Origin: Ignavibacteriota bacterium
GTDB taxonomy: Bacteria; Bacteroidota; Ignavibacteria; Ignavibacteriales; Melioribacteraceae
Reading direction: 5' to 3'
Assembly: GCA_013112585.1 (NCBI GenBank)
Contig: JABFGH010000009.1
Span: forward strand, 1-64,000
DNA length: 64,000 bases
The notes under the pieces are model-generated. The model was not told the origin of the DNA. It saw only the letters and a program-made list of their open reading frames with translations, and did not search any database. Shown piece after piece: positions 18,915 to 29,300 of the stretch. The stretch's first letter is position 1. Each line of letters begins with the position of its first letter. Both the position numbers and the translations under genes were made by a program.

Positions 18915-19205
18915 CTTTAGAATCTTCTCTCTGCGGTCTTTGCGTTTTTTTATCTCTGCGTCCTCTGCGTGAAAAAGCCTTTCACGCTAAGACTACTAAG
19001 CAGAAATACGCAAAGAAAGAACTACTTTCTCGCTTCCGGTGTTTTCTTTAATATCTGATTAACCGCAGCAGGGTTTGCTTTCTCTTTGCTATCCTTCATT
19101 ACTTGCCCTACTAAAAACCCAATCTTGCTGAAAAGGGACGATAATTAACAGAAAATAATAGATATTATTAATAATAATTTCTAAGGTGGCACGATGACGA
19201 AAACA
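18915..19205 (-). repeat. Dispersed unit carrying a gatB tail, copy A
   Basis: Read on the minus strand: ~75 bp starting TCATCGTGCCACC, the last 35 codons of gatB, then a palindromic tail in which TCTTTGCG pairs with CGCAAAGA and GCGTGAAA with TTTCACGC. The same succession occurs on the plus strand near 34900-35165. The tail resembles the CGCAGAGAACGCAGAG repeats common in Bacteroidota intergenic DNA. The surrounding gap (18797-19723) contains no other gene. Confidence 0.8.
19022..19129 (-). pseudogene. Remnant of the 3' end of gatB (Asp/Glu-tRNA amidotransferase subunit B)
   Basis: On the minus strand an open stretch reads SKIGFLVGQVMKDSKEKA followed by NPAAVNQILKK and a stop (TAG, 19024-19022). 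This is the conserved C-terminal YqeY-like tail of GatB, in which GFLVGQVMKxxxGKANPxxVNxIL is diagnostic. Upstream in frame there is a TAA only four codons before the match, with no start codon, so this is not a gene but a captured or left-behind 3' end. It is embedded in a repeat unit that recurs at 34983-35084. The parental gatB is not in the window. Confidence 0.8.
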
Positions 19206-19313
19206 GGAAAACTTCGATTTGAAATTCGTAATTCGATATTGGATATTCGTTATTGCCTTATAAATTTTAATATTGAAAATTAAAAACTCAGCTTGTTATA
19301 ACCCTTGTTTGTA

Positions 19314-19419
19314 TCGAGGAATGGTCCTCGACACCCTTGAAGAAAACATTTGAGAAAATCATAAATCAACCTCACCCTCTGTCCCTCTCCTTAAGAAGGA
19401 GAGGGATTTAGGGTGAGGT
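19314..19419. repeat. TCGAGGA hairpin and CCTCACCCT palindrome
   Basis: TCGAGGA (19314) and TCCTCGA (ending 19331) form a 7-bp stem with an ATGG loop. At 19369-19419 ACCTCACCCT pairs with AGGGTGAGGT and CCCTCTCCTT with AAGGAGAGGG; this is the compact form of the element at 9198-9269 and is related to the in-gene copy at 26581-26629. Confidence 0.85.
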
Positions 19420-19723
19420 CAAAAAAAATAGTTTTGCAATGACAAACTCATAAAAATAAAACATGAATTATTAATAGAACTGCAATTTATATTGCATTGC
19501 CCGTCAACAATGTTCTGCTATTGGCGGTTAAAAAGCTACCTGCCGTACAGTAGAGTTTTTTGTAATATGATGTAAAATAAATCTAAAATAATAATTCAAT
19601 TATTGTTATTTGATATTTATTATAGCTCTTGCTGTTGACAATGCAGCCGTTAAACAATTTAGCAATACGAATTATTAATTTAATAAAATGAGCAAATGAT
19701 TATCCAACTAGGTACTCGGCAAA
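19420..19723. other. Intergenic tail with no gene
   Basis: ~300 bp downstream of the DUF5686 gene stop. I see no reading frame. A segment CAGCCGTTAAACAATTTAGCAAT near 19649 resembles AATTCAGCCGTTAAACCATTTG near 23876, another short shared intergenic sequence. Confidence 0.35.
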
Positions 19724-22147
19724 TCAAAGCGCAAAAGTATTTATTCCGAAAACAAAATTGTTATCACCCCGCTTAGTTACTTTCCAGGTAAATTCAAGTT
19801 TTAGTGGAAGAAGCATTTGTCCAATGCTAAAGCCGGCTTCAATAAAGGGCGACTTAAAAATATTATCCGGCTGCTCAATTAAAATATTTCTACTGCTGTT
19901 GGAAATATCAAGCCAGGCAATATTTGCATGAACACCAAACAGCAATTGCAAATCTTTGAGAAATGGGAAATTTAAAAGTCTGAAAAACTCATCTCTGAAA
20001 TCATGTTTAAGCCCAACCGAAACAGAACGGTCGCCGTAAACCTCTCCAATCCTTAATGTTCTAAAAGTAAACTCTTTACCGCCGGATTGAATATTACCCG
20101 GCAAAGCATTCAGCATCTGAAATGGTATTGGTCCGTTTGAATAAACACCGGAAATTTCGTAACCAAAATAGGCAGACTCAAATGAAGATACTCTTCCGGT
20201 TAAGTTAGCTTTATACATTTCAAAATTAAGTTTACTCTTTAAAGTTTTTTTATCGCTGAATAGCCCTTCAATTTTTAATGCCGGAATAATGCTTCTCGAA
20301 CCAACTCTTCTTCTGAAATAACCATCTTCAATATATTTTCTAAAATCAAACTGCAGACTAACATTTACCGCATTAATTTTTGTTTCATAAATCGGCTTAA
20401 CATCCCTGTATGTTTTACTTCTATTAAAAATTGAAAAATCACTATTTAGAAAACCGCTGTTATCAGTTCTGTTTAAGTAGCCAAATCCAAATTTAATTAC
20501 GGGAAAAACTTCACCCGCATAATTTATTTTAACTCCTTTTGAATAATAGTAGTCTCTAAAATCATACTTGCTGATTAAATTAAATAGTGTGGATGTTAAT
20601 TGATTATAATTTATCGATTCACCAAAAAGATCATCGAGGCGGCTGAATGCATTTATTGATAATTTGTGTGTACGGTATTTACCAAATAAATATTCACCAT
20701 ATAATTCCGATTTAATTATTTTATCGGCAAATCCGTAACCAATTTCAAATGAGCCGTCAAATCTTTTGTCCATCAAATTATTTACAAACAGTCCGGCATT
20801 AATTGCATTACCTTCAACTCTGTTAAAATGATATAAGCTTAGCGGACCCGTGATTGAAACATTATCCGCGACTTGAGTTCGTGTATCCAAAAAAGAAAAT
20901 CTATCCCAAAATGTAACCGGTATTGCTTCAAGACTGTCAATTCTTTTATATGCCTCAACCTCTTCAATTGATGTTGGAATACTTTGAGTAGTTTCCCAAT
21001 AAGTACTCTCTTTTGAATCTGCATCGGGCATTACAGTAATGATCGCCATGTCAAAGAAGTCTTCATCAATTTCTGAATTGATTTTATAGTCATAAAATAT
21101 TGAGCTAACCTCAAAACCGAATTTCGCAATACCGAGCACATTGCCTTCAACAAAGAGCCGGTAATCGATAGGCATGTAAATATTATCTTGGTAAGGTAGG
21201 AATTGCTGAAGCACATTTACCTTTGTAAAAATTCCGCCGGGGTTTGCAGCGGCATTAAGGTATGCATCAATTTGCACCAGACTAAAAATGCTGTCTGCAA
21301 TAAATAACCTTCCAAAAAATCCCGGGTCTGATGCATCATCGGGACCAAAGAATATTTGAAATACATTTTGATTATCCATTGCAAGAGTGTCTTCAATGTA
21401 AAAATAGTAATAGTCTAAAGCAGCATCAGCAATTGGGCTAAGCATGGGTCTGCCGAAAAACTGAATATCATCGCTGTAAAAATTCTGTATTAGTCTGCCG
21501 CCTGTTAAAATATTTATTGAAGAAGGAGCATTTGAACTCTGCTTGCGTGCAATAATTTCTTCTTTATAATTACCTGGCTTAAGATAATATCCCTTGCTCT
21601 CATTCTCTATAATTCCGGTAATTTTTAATTCGGCAGTATCTAATTCAAATCCTCCTAATGAAAAACCAACCGATCTATCGCCGGTTGTAATATCCCGTGT
21701 GGTTTTAATTAATCCTTTAGTGTAGGCATTAAAAATATATGAGTTTAATTTTTCATTTCTGATTTTTTTAGCTTCAATAGTTTTTTTAATTACTTCAATA
21801 GCAGGATTAACCCCCGGCAGAATAGTTACTTCAGGTAAATCGAGTATTACAGGGTTTAGCTCTATACTTAATTCCCTGCCGGATGTTAAATTAATTTTTG
21901 ATGTATCGGTTTTAAAACCGAGATAAGAAGTAATTAAATTATAGCTGCCCTTTTCAAGTCTAATTTGGAATTCTCCGCCGGCATTTGCCGATGTTCCCTC
22001 GAAGCTGTTTTGCAGGCGGATATTTGCAAAGCTTAAAGGCGCCTTGCTAACCGAGTTTATAATTTTTCCGGTTATTAAATATTTTTGTGCAAAGATTGAC
22101 TGAAAGCAAATTAATAGAAGGCTTAATACCAGAAAAACTTTCCTCAT
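19724..22147 (-). CDS. Carboxypeptidase-regulatory-like / DUF5686 outer-membrane protein
   Basis: 807 residues. After the signal peptide MRKVFLVLSLLLICFQSIFAQ comes a CarboxypepD_reg-like domain (about 24-105: ITGKIINSVSKAPLSFANIRLQNSFEGTSANAGGEF). This is followed by the DUF5686 region, opening with AIEVIKKTIEAKKIRNEKLNSYIFNAYTKG, the conserved family segment. The remaining ~500 residues are strand-rich and end in NFVFGINTFAL, consistent with a large outer-membrane barrel. Family function is unknown; these proteins are common in Bacteroidota envelopes. It is monocistronic and divergent from the TIGR01777 gene. Confidence 0.85.
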   Translation of the reverse strand: MRKVFLVLSLLLICFQSIFAQKYLITGKIINSVSKAPLSFANIRLQNSFEGTSANAGGEFQIRLEKGSYNLITSYLGFKTDTSKINLTSGRELSIELNPVILDLPEVTILPGVNPAIEVIKKTIEAKKIRNEKLNSYIFNAYTKGLIKTTRDITTGDRSVGFSLGGFELDTAELKITGIIENESKGYYLKPGNYKEEIIARKQSSNAPSSINILTGGRLIQNFYSDDIQFFGRPMLSPIADAALDYYYFYIEDTLAMDNQNVFQIFFGPDDASDPGFFGRLFIADSIFSLVQIDAYLNAAANPGGIFTKVNVLQQFLPYQDNIYMPIDYRLFVEGNVLGIAKFGFEVSSIFYDYKINSEIDEDFFDMAIITVMPDADSKESTYWETTQSIPTSIEEVEAYKRIDSLEAIPVTFWDRFSFLDTRTQVADNVSITGPLSLYHFNRVEGNAINAGLFVNNLMDKRFDGSFEIGYGFADKIIKSELYGEYLFGKYRTHKLSINAFSRLDDLFGESINYNQLTSTLFNLISKYDFRDYYYSKGVKINYAGEVFPVIKFGFGYLNRTDNSGFLNSDFSIFNRSKTYRDVKPIYETKINAVNVSLQFDFRKYIEDGYFRRRVGSRSIIPALKIEGLFSDKKTLKSKLNFEMYKANLTGRVSSFESAYFGYEISGVYSNGPIPFQMLNALPGNIQSGGKEFTFRTLRIGEVYGDRSVSVGLKHDFRDEFFRLLNFPFLKDLQLLFGVHANIAWLDISNSSRNILIEQPDNIFKSPFIEAGFSIGQMLLPLKLEFTWKVTKRGDNNFVFGINTFAL

Positions 22148-22287
22148 TTATACCTCAAATAAAATTCAATGGAACTAAATAGATCTAAAATTACTTTATT
22201 ATTTTAGATATATAAATTAAATATATTTATTGATTGTAAATTAGAGATAGTATTTTGTTTCAACAAATAATTATTTTTTTTTGAGAG

Positions 22288-23202
22288 ATGGACAAAAACA
22301 TTTTAATAACCGGGGCAACCGGTTTAGTAGGAAGAAACTTAATAGGCAAACTTATTGAAAGAGGCGATAAAGTTTTTGTAATATCACGCTCTGCCGATAA
22401 AGCAAAAAAACAATTGGCTGATATTTCAGATGCCGCTTCATGGGATGATGAAGAAAAGATAATTCAGTTAATTAATAATGCAGATTCGATAGTTAATTTA
22501 GCCGGCGAAAATGTAATGGCGCAAAGATGGAACGAAGATCATAAAAAAAATATTTATGACAGCCGAATAAACACTACCGCAAAACTTATTCAATTAATTA
22601 AAAGAGCTGAGTCTAAACCGGATTCATTTGTTTCTGCATCTGCAGTTGGTTATTACGGAACCGGGCGTAACAAGGAATGTACAGAAGACGCACCGCCCGG
22701 AGATGATTTTCTTGCAAAGGTAACAATGGATTGGGAGGCTGAAGCTCAGAAAGTTGAGAGCGCAGGTGTTCGCAGAGTCAGTTTGCGTATCGGAATTGTA
22801 CTTTCAACTGAAGATGGCGCTTTGGCAAAAATGATTACACCGTTTAAGTATTTTATCGGCGGTCCGCTTGGCTCAGGCAAGCAATGGTTTCCCTGGATTC
22901 ACATAAGTGACTTAACTGATTTTTTTATTTATGCCATTAATATGAATATGCTTTCGGGTCCCTTTAATGCTGTTTCGCCCGGCATAGTTACAATGAAAGA
23001 ATTTTGCAAAACTATGGGTAAGGTTATGAGCCGCCCGTCATTTTTCAATGTACCTTCTTTTGTAATTAAACTTATCTTTGGCGAAGGAGCAGGTGCCGTA
23101 CTTTCGGGCAATAAAATTATACCGGAAAATACCTTAGTGCGGGGATTTAGCTTTACGTATAAACACCATGAAGAGGCACTAAAAAATTTATTAAAAGATT
23201 AA
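22288..23202 (+). CDS. TIGR01777 family NAD(P)-binding epimerase-like protein
   Basis: 304 residues. The N-terminus NILITGATGLVGRNLIGKLIERGDKVFVISRS is an extended-SDR Rossmann motif (GATGLVG). The family blocks VNLAGENVMAQRWNEDHKKNIYDSRINTT, ASAVGYYGTG, WEAEAQ, LRIGIVLS and GGPLGSGKQWFPWIHISDL are all present. A C-terminal DUF1731-like domain follows (FNVPSFVIKLIFGEGA... VLSGNKIIPENTL). Relatives include E. coli YfcH and the plant chloroplast SulA homologue; no substrate is established. It converges on the DoxX-like gene with a 9-bp gap. Confidence 0.92.
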   Translation: MDKNILITGATGLVGRNLIGKLIERGDKVFVISRSADKAKKQLADISDAASWDDEEKIIQLINNADSIVNLAGENVMAQRWNEDHKKNIYDSRINTTAKLIQLIKRAESKPDSFVSASAVGYYGTGRNKECTEDAPPGDDFLAKVTMDWEAEAQKVESAGVRRVSLRIGIVLSTEDGALAKMITPFKYFIGGPLGSGKQWFPWIHISDLTDFFIYAINMNMLSGPFNAVSPGIVTMKEFCKTMGKVMSRPSFFNVPSFVIKLIFGEGAGAVLSGNKIIPENTLVRGFSFTYKHHEEALKNLLKD

Positions 23203-23211
23203 GTTAATTTA

Positions 23212-23688
23212 TTATTTATTTTCACTCTCTCTGCTAACAATTTTTCCGCCGCGTACTGTGCCGCCTAAAACTAATCCCGCACCAATTAATACTAAATTTT
23301 TAATGATGTACTGCCCCTCTAACGTAAGCCCGAATGGGAAATGAGTCCACACCACTTCGGGTAATACTAAAAGGGGTAATGCGGTGCCCGGCATTTGTAA
23401 AAATAATAGCAGCAGAGTTGTACGCATAAACTTTCCGGTAATTAATCCTATACCGATTAAAGACTCCCACAAGGCAAGCACGTAAATAAATAGATCGGGA
23501 TCAATAAAGTAAACTGTGTTTCTTACCAGATCTTCTGCCGGACTTAAACCCGGGAAAAACTTTAACATGCCGAACCATAAAAAAATGATTCCTAAACCTA
23601 ATCTCAAAACTATCATTCCATAATCAGCCATAAAACTTGTAATCTTTAAATCGATTAAGTTATACTTTTTCTTTAATTCTGTTTCCAT
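23212..23688 (-). CDS. DoxX/DUF417-like integral membrane protein
   Basis: 158 residues with four hydrophobic segments: about 23-45 ([21 protein letters not shown]), 66-88 ([21 protein letters not shown]), 92-110 and 128-145. The first helix with [16 protein letters not shown] and the helix with [16 protein letters not shown] match the DoxX-like superfamily, closest in feel to DUF417/YkgB. These small four-helix proteins have been linked to redox or membrane stress in some bacteria, but nothing here fixes a role. The last residues are charged ([13 protein letters not shown]). Confidence 0.75.
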   Translation of the reverse strand: METELKKKYNLIDLKITSFMADYGMIVLRLGLGIIFLWFGMLKFFPGLSPAEDLVRNTVYFIDPDLFIYVLALWESLIGIGLITGKFMRTTLLLLFLQMPGTALPLLVLPEVVWTHFPFGLTLEGQYIIKNLVLIGAGLVLGGTVRGGKIVSRESENK

Positions 23689-23946
23689 AATTATTTTTCA
23701 TTTTTTTTTAATATGTTAATTTAATAACCAAAATTAGCAAAAATTAAGATCAAACATCTAATTCAAAAAATTATTCTAAAAATAGATTAGTCATTTTAAT
23801 TCGATAAAATTGCTTATTAGTAAAAAAAGTTTAGATTCATCACAACTAACTATACATAAAATTGTAATTAAGCAATTCAGCCGTTAAACCATTTGTTGTT
23901 TTGAATTGTCAAACATCTATTACAAACTTTTAATTATTGGATATTT

Positions 23947-26385
23947 ATGAAATTTACATCAATACTAATTATTATTTTTACTCTACTTTTTACAACTATA
24001 AATTTTTCGCAAAGAGGTATGGGAAACTTTGGAGGCTCTGTTACAGGACAAGTAATTGACAATGCCGACAGCAGCCCCGTTGAGTATGCAAATGTTGTAC
24101 TTTTTAATCTGGCAGATAGTATGCAGGCAAACGGTACAATCTCCAACGAACAGGGAATATTTAAATTAGAAAAAATTCGACCCGGGACTTACTACTTAAA
24201 AGTCAGCTTTATCGGATACGAATCAATTTTTGTTGAAAGCTTTGAGATAAATAGAAACAATAGAACTTTAGATTTGGGCGAAATTCTTTTACCGCGCATT
24301 GCCTATCAGATGGAAGAAGCGGAAGTTACAGCCGACAAGCCCCCAATTGAATATAAGATTGATAAAAAAGTAGTTAATGCGGCTGAGTATTATTCCGCAA
24401 CAACCGGAACCGCAGTAGATATTTTAGAAAATGTTCCCTCAATAACTGTTGACATCGAAGGAAATGTTCAGCTAAGGGGCAGTGGAAGTTTTACAGTTTT
24501 AATAGACGGGCGACCAACAATATTAGATGCAAACGATGCACTTCAGCAAATATCCGCAAATATGATTGAGAATATTGAAATCATCACCAACCCATCTGCC
24601 AAGTTCGATTCAGAAGGTGAAACCGGAATTATTAATATTATTTTGAAAGAAGAACGAAGCTCCGGAATTACAGGAATCGTAAATATGAATGCAGGCTTTG
24701 ATGATAAGTATGGCGGGGATTTTTTATTCAACTACAGAAATTCAAAATTCAGTGTAAACTTAGGCGGTGATTACAATAACCGAACTTACCCCGGTTCAAG
24801 TTTGGAAGAACGAAAAACCTTTATTAACGATACTACAATTTTTACAAACTCAAGCGGCAGTAATGATAGAGATAGATTGCGATGGGGATTAAAAGGAGGT
24901 ATCGATTATAACCTTACTCCAAATGATCTTTTTAGTTTTTCTATACAATACGGTTCGCGCAGTTACAGAAACCTCTCTAATATTTCATTTGCTGAATTTA
25001 CAGACCCCGTAAGTCTATCGAACTATTACTTGAGTAGAAATGATAGAGATAGAGGGGGAACATATTATGCAGGCAGTTTCGATTACGATCGTAAATTTAA
25101 TAATGATGGTCATTTGCTTAAGGCACAAATTTATTTTAGTGAAAGAGATTTTAGTGAAGAATCTATTAATGAATTAGTTGACAATAATGATATTACAACA
25201 AGCGGAAGAAAATTAACTGAGGACGGTCCTTCAGAATCCAAACAATTTAAAGTTGATTATGAGTTGCCATTTAATGAAACAAATAAATTTGAAGCAGGCG
25301 GACAACTTCGATTTAATAAAAGGGAAGACAATAATAACCTTTACGATTACTTACCCGCTGAAGGTTTATTCATTTTACAGCCGCAATTCAGTTCGGATGT
25401 AAATTATGATAGAAATATTCATGCTCTTTACGGAATTTATTCAGGTGAAATAAACGGGCTGGGATATCAGGCGGGACTAAGAAGTGAATATACCGATAGA
25501 ACAATCTCTTTGGTTACGAATAATAATGATTTTGAAATTAATCGCTGGGACTATTTCCCTACGCTTCACTTCTCTTACGAAATTTCTGCTATACAGCAGG
25601 TTATGCTTAGTTATACATCAAGAATAAGAAGACCCCGCGGATGGCAGCTTGAGCCGTTTGAAACATGGACTGATGCATTTAATGTACGTAAGGGTAATCC
25701 CGGTTTAAAGCCCCAGTATATCGATTCTTTTGAAATGGGATTGCAGACATTTTGGAAGAGTAATTTGATTTCATTAGAAGCTTATTACAGGAAAACAAAT
25801 AATAATATTGAGCGTATTAGATCGGTTTACGAATCTAATGTTACCCTTTCTACATATGAGAATATTGGAACAACATCAGCTCTCGGCGGCGAATTGATGC
25901 TGAACTCCAAAGCTTTTCCATTTTGGACATTCAATCTATTAGGTAATTTTTATCATTATGAAATTGACGGTACACTTGGAGGAAAAGATATCAATCGAAG
26001 TAATTTCAATTGGAATGTAAGATTAAATAATACATTTATTTTTGATAACACAACTAGGGTTCAAATTAACTCAAGGTACAACGCACCAAGTGTTTCAGCC
26101 CAGGGTGAAAGAGAAGGATACTTTTCAACCAGCTTCTCTATCCGTAAAGACTTACTAGATAAAATGCTGACAGCAACCTTGCAGGTTCGAGATGTATTTA
26201 GTACAGCTAAATGGGAGTCATCAATCGATGCATTAGATTTTTCATCTTATAGTGAATTTAAACGAAAGTCGCCCATGGTAATGCTGAATTTAAAATTTAA
26301 TATCAACCATTATAAAAATGATAAAAAACGCAATGGCGATAGAGATGGCGGAGGAGATGATGAAGGTTTGGGTGAAGAGTTTTAG
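23947..26385 (+). CDS. TonB-dependent receptor-like outer-membrane protein
   Basis: 812 residues. After a signal peptide (MKFTSILIIIFTLLFTTINFSQ) comes a CarboxypepD_reg domain (about 34-115: VTGQVIDNADSSPVEYANVVLFNLADS). A plug-like domain follows (about 130-225: SATTGTAVDILENVPSITVDIEGNVQLRG... VLIDGRP... IITNPSAKFDSEGETGIINIIL). The rest is a ~600-residue barrel of the Bacteroidota OMP_b-brl_3 type, including the RNP-like stretch MLSYTSRIRRPRGWQLEPF near 555. The C-terminus is an acidic tail (GDRDGGGDDEGLGEEF) rather than the usual aromatic end, which is odd. The substrate is unknown and no SusD partner is adjacent. A TonB box was not identified. Confidence 0.88.
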   Translation: MKFTSILIIIFTLLFTTINFSQRGMGNFGGSVTGQVIDNADSSPVEYANVVLFNLADSMQANGTISNEQGIFKLEKIRPGTYYLKVSFIGYESIFVESFEINRNNRTLDLGEILLPRIAYQMEEAEVTADKPPIEYKIDKKVVNAAEYYSATTGTAVDILENVPSITVDIEGNVQLRGSGSFTVLIDGRPTILDANDALQQISANMIENIEIITNPSAKFDSEGETGIINIILKEERSSGITGIVNMNAGFDDKYGGDFLFNYRNSKFSVNLGGDYNNRTYPGSSLEERKTFINDTTIFTNSSGSNDRDRLRWGLKGGIDYNLTPNDLFSFSIQYGSRSYRNLSNISFAEFTDPVSLSNYYLSRNDRDRGGTYYAGSFDYDRKFNNDGHLLKAQIYFSERDFSEESINELVDNNDITTSGRKLTEDGPSESKQFKVDYELPFNETNKFEAGGQLRFNKREDNNNLYDYLPAEGLFILQPQFSSDVNYDRNIHALYGIYSGEINGLGYQAGLRSEYTDRTISLVTNNNDFEINRWDYFPTLHFSYEISAIQQVMLSYTSRIRRPRGWQLEPFETWTDAFNVRKGNPGLKPQYIDSFEMGLQTFWKSNLISLEAYYRKTNNNIERIRSVYESNVTLSTYENIGTTSALGGELMLNSKAFPFWTFNLLGNFYHYEIDGTLGGKDINRSNFNWNVRLNNTFIFDNTTRVQINSRYNAPSVSAQGEREGYFSTSFSIRKDLLDKMLTATLQVRDVFSTAKWESSIDALDFSSYSEFKRKSPMVMLNLKFNINHYKNDKKRNGDRDGGGDDEGLGEEF

Positions 26386-26398
26386 ATATATCTAGTGA

Positions 26399-29300
26399 TT
26401 ATTTCAGCAGCAGCATCTTCTTATTAATTTTTACATCACCTGCTTGAAGAGAATAAAAATATACTCCGCTCGAATAAGAGTCGGCATTCCACTCAACTTC
26501 ATAACTGCCCGGTGATTTTTGTTCGTTCACAAGTGTTGCAACTTCGTTACCGAGTATATCGTAAATTTTCAGAGTAACAAACCCCACCCTTACTCCCTCC
26601 CCTTGGTAAGGGGAGGGCTGGGGTGGGGTAGTGAATTTTATTTTTGTGGACGGGTTAAACGGATTAGGGTAATTCTGAGAAAGATAAAATTCAGTCGGCA
26701 AGTTTTCCGAGTCTTCAATTTCAACCGAGGTTGGAACATCAAAAAAATCTATAATTTTGCTCATTAAACTATTTCGGATCTCTTCAGGGTAAATTGTTTC
26801 AAACGGAATACCGAGTGAAATTATTTTTCCCTCAGATGTACCTCCACTAAACATGCCGTTAAAATATGTTCCGGCTCCACCGTAGCTTGCAGCAAATCCA
26901 TCGTACAGAAGACAGAGGCTGCTGCCGTTTATGCCTTTCACTACATCGGGATAATCAACATCAATAGTACCGTGCGTTCCATCATCAAAGGAAAATAACG
27001 GTATGTCATTAAAAGGAGTTCCTGAAATTCCAATTGCATTGTAGTGAGCTCCTGCTGTACCGCCGGGTGCGTCAGCCACATATTCCATCTTCAAAAAATT
27101 GTGGATAAAACTTTTATCACTCGCTGATCCTTTCCAATCCAGGTCCCAGGCAATTTCACTTCCGGATACAAAAAGTTTACCTCCATTCTTCAAATAGTCA
27201 ATGATGATCAGTTGTTCTGCATCGCTGAATGTTTCATCTGCGGTGCTTTCATCTCCGAGTATATAATCAACTGCCGCATAATCTTGCAGATTCACAATTC
27301 CATCCAACACTGCTTCATTCGTTGCCGATTCAAATAATACGCCTTTATTCATCAAAGCTTCGGAATGCTGACGGACGAAGTTATATGTATTTCCTTCCGA
27401 GGGTCTATCGAACCCGTTTACAATTAATATTTTAGTATTGGATTCACCGGCAGTAATAATTGATAACACCTCCGAATCCGGAGAAGTACCGAACGAGTTT
27501 TCGGCAGCAATTTTAATATAGTAATGTCTATTTGCGGGAAGATTTGTAACGCGAATAACATTTGAGTTGCCGACTATAGGCGGATCAAAATTCACTCCGT
27601 CATCACTCGGATAAACAATGTATCTGCTCGCAAAAGGGTCTTCATCAAGAATTACTTTTAACTCATTGTCACCTTCGCTTATTATCCCAAATGATTTTGG
27701 CTTTTGAGGCACAAGGCTGCCGGATGAAATGTAGGTCGGCTGAATCATCACACCTGTTTCATCACTTAAAATTTTATAAAGGTTGGGTGTAGATAAAATC
27801 TCTGCAATATCTTTCACTTCGCCATCCAAAAGAAATTGAGAATTTAAGAATCTTATCCCATGGCTGTAATCAACGTAAGTATTAAAGTGTCCGTTGTATA
27901 AGGGCTGAATCGCAACTCCGTTAAGCCGGTGCCAGCCGTAAATTGTAACATGGTGTGTTCTGCTTGGATCAATTATCTTATTGCTCAGCACAACATCCTT
28001 TTTTGTTCCGCCTGTTAGCTGACCCAGCGCACCGCCTGCACTTACTCTCTGCTGTTCGATTGCTGTGTTGTGTTCAATAAATTTAGGCACCAATTCATTT
28101 TGATTCCCTACCGGTGTATATGTTACCGGGGCTAACTTTATTTCACAATTTGAATAAATATTATTAACAAGTTTTCTTGTAGGCATTACCGCACCGAAAA
28201 GATCAGCTAAATTTTGTGCGGTTATTGGTCCCATTGGAATTCTGCAAAAGTCCTCATCGGAACCGATTGCAAGATAATCGGGCATTACTTCATATTGAAT
28301 TGTGTGGGGTGTTCCGTTCTCATCGTTAAATGATGCTTCAATAGTTGTAAGCTCACGTAAAAAATTCGGTATGTTGCCCGATGAAATTTCATTATAAATT
28401 TCAGTCTCTCTATCAGCAAAGCTCATGTTCATCACACTCTGCATAAATTCTGAGCCTGTCATTGCGTTAGGTGAGCGGGGAGGTATTGCAAGATCATTCA
28501 GATGAACAGCATTTGATTGAATAAAATTAGGATAAGCTCTCTCACCATAATAAGAATAATCAACTCCTTCATCATCTGTCCCGGAAACCATGCCCTGAAT
28601 AAATCCATTTCGCTCAACTTGTACCGTATGAAGAATAGCCTGAGTTGGGTTCTTTTTGAGAATGAATTTTATTCTTCCATCAAGTGCGGTATGCCGAATA
28701 AAATCATTATCCTCTTCGTCAGTAAAAGTAAAACTGCTCGACATATAATTTTTCATTATTCTGCTTCTGTACCAGGTTCCGCCGGTTGGTGAAACGATCG
28801 GCTCACCATTATAAAGAGCAACACTATCATTATAAGCAATAACACTTAAGTAATTATCAGTTGATGCATTAAGCCATTCAATAATTTTATTTCCGTAAGA
28901 ATGCTCGTATCCATAATTGCTATCGAGGAAGGATATTCGTTTAACATAAGCCGGTATTGAAGAAAACGCATCCATGAAACTGAATGTAAATCTGCCGCCG
29001 CCGCTATGCCCGGTTAACACAATAAAGGGATTATAGTCATTGAACAATGATTTTAAATATTCAACCATTCCCTTAATAATTTGTGCATGATCGGAATGTG
29101 CGGCTTTCCAGGCAGGCCAGCTTTTCTGTTCCGTCTCTAGATAAACCGTTACAACATTGTAATCGGTTACATGCTCTCGTAAAAATCTTGTCTGCGCACC
29201 TATGTGCTGAATATCGAAATGCCAATCATCACCCGGTTCCATTATTTTTCCAACAGTTTGCTCAATTGTGTTTCCATTAGGCAGAGCAAATAGTGCAATG

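Noticed and set aside
19022-19129. A functional small protein from the gatB-like frame
   Set aside because: A stop codon lies four codons before the similarity, there is no start codon or ribosome-binding site, and the second copy has a nonsense codon.
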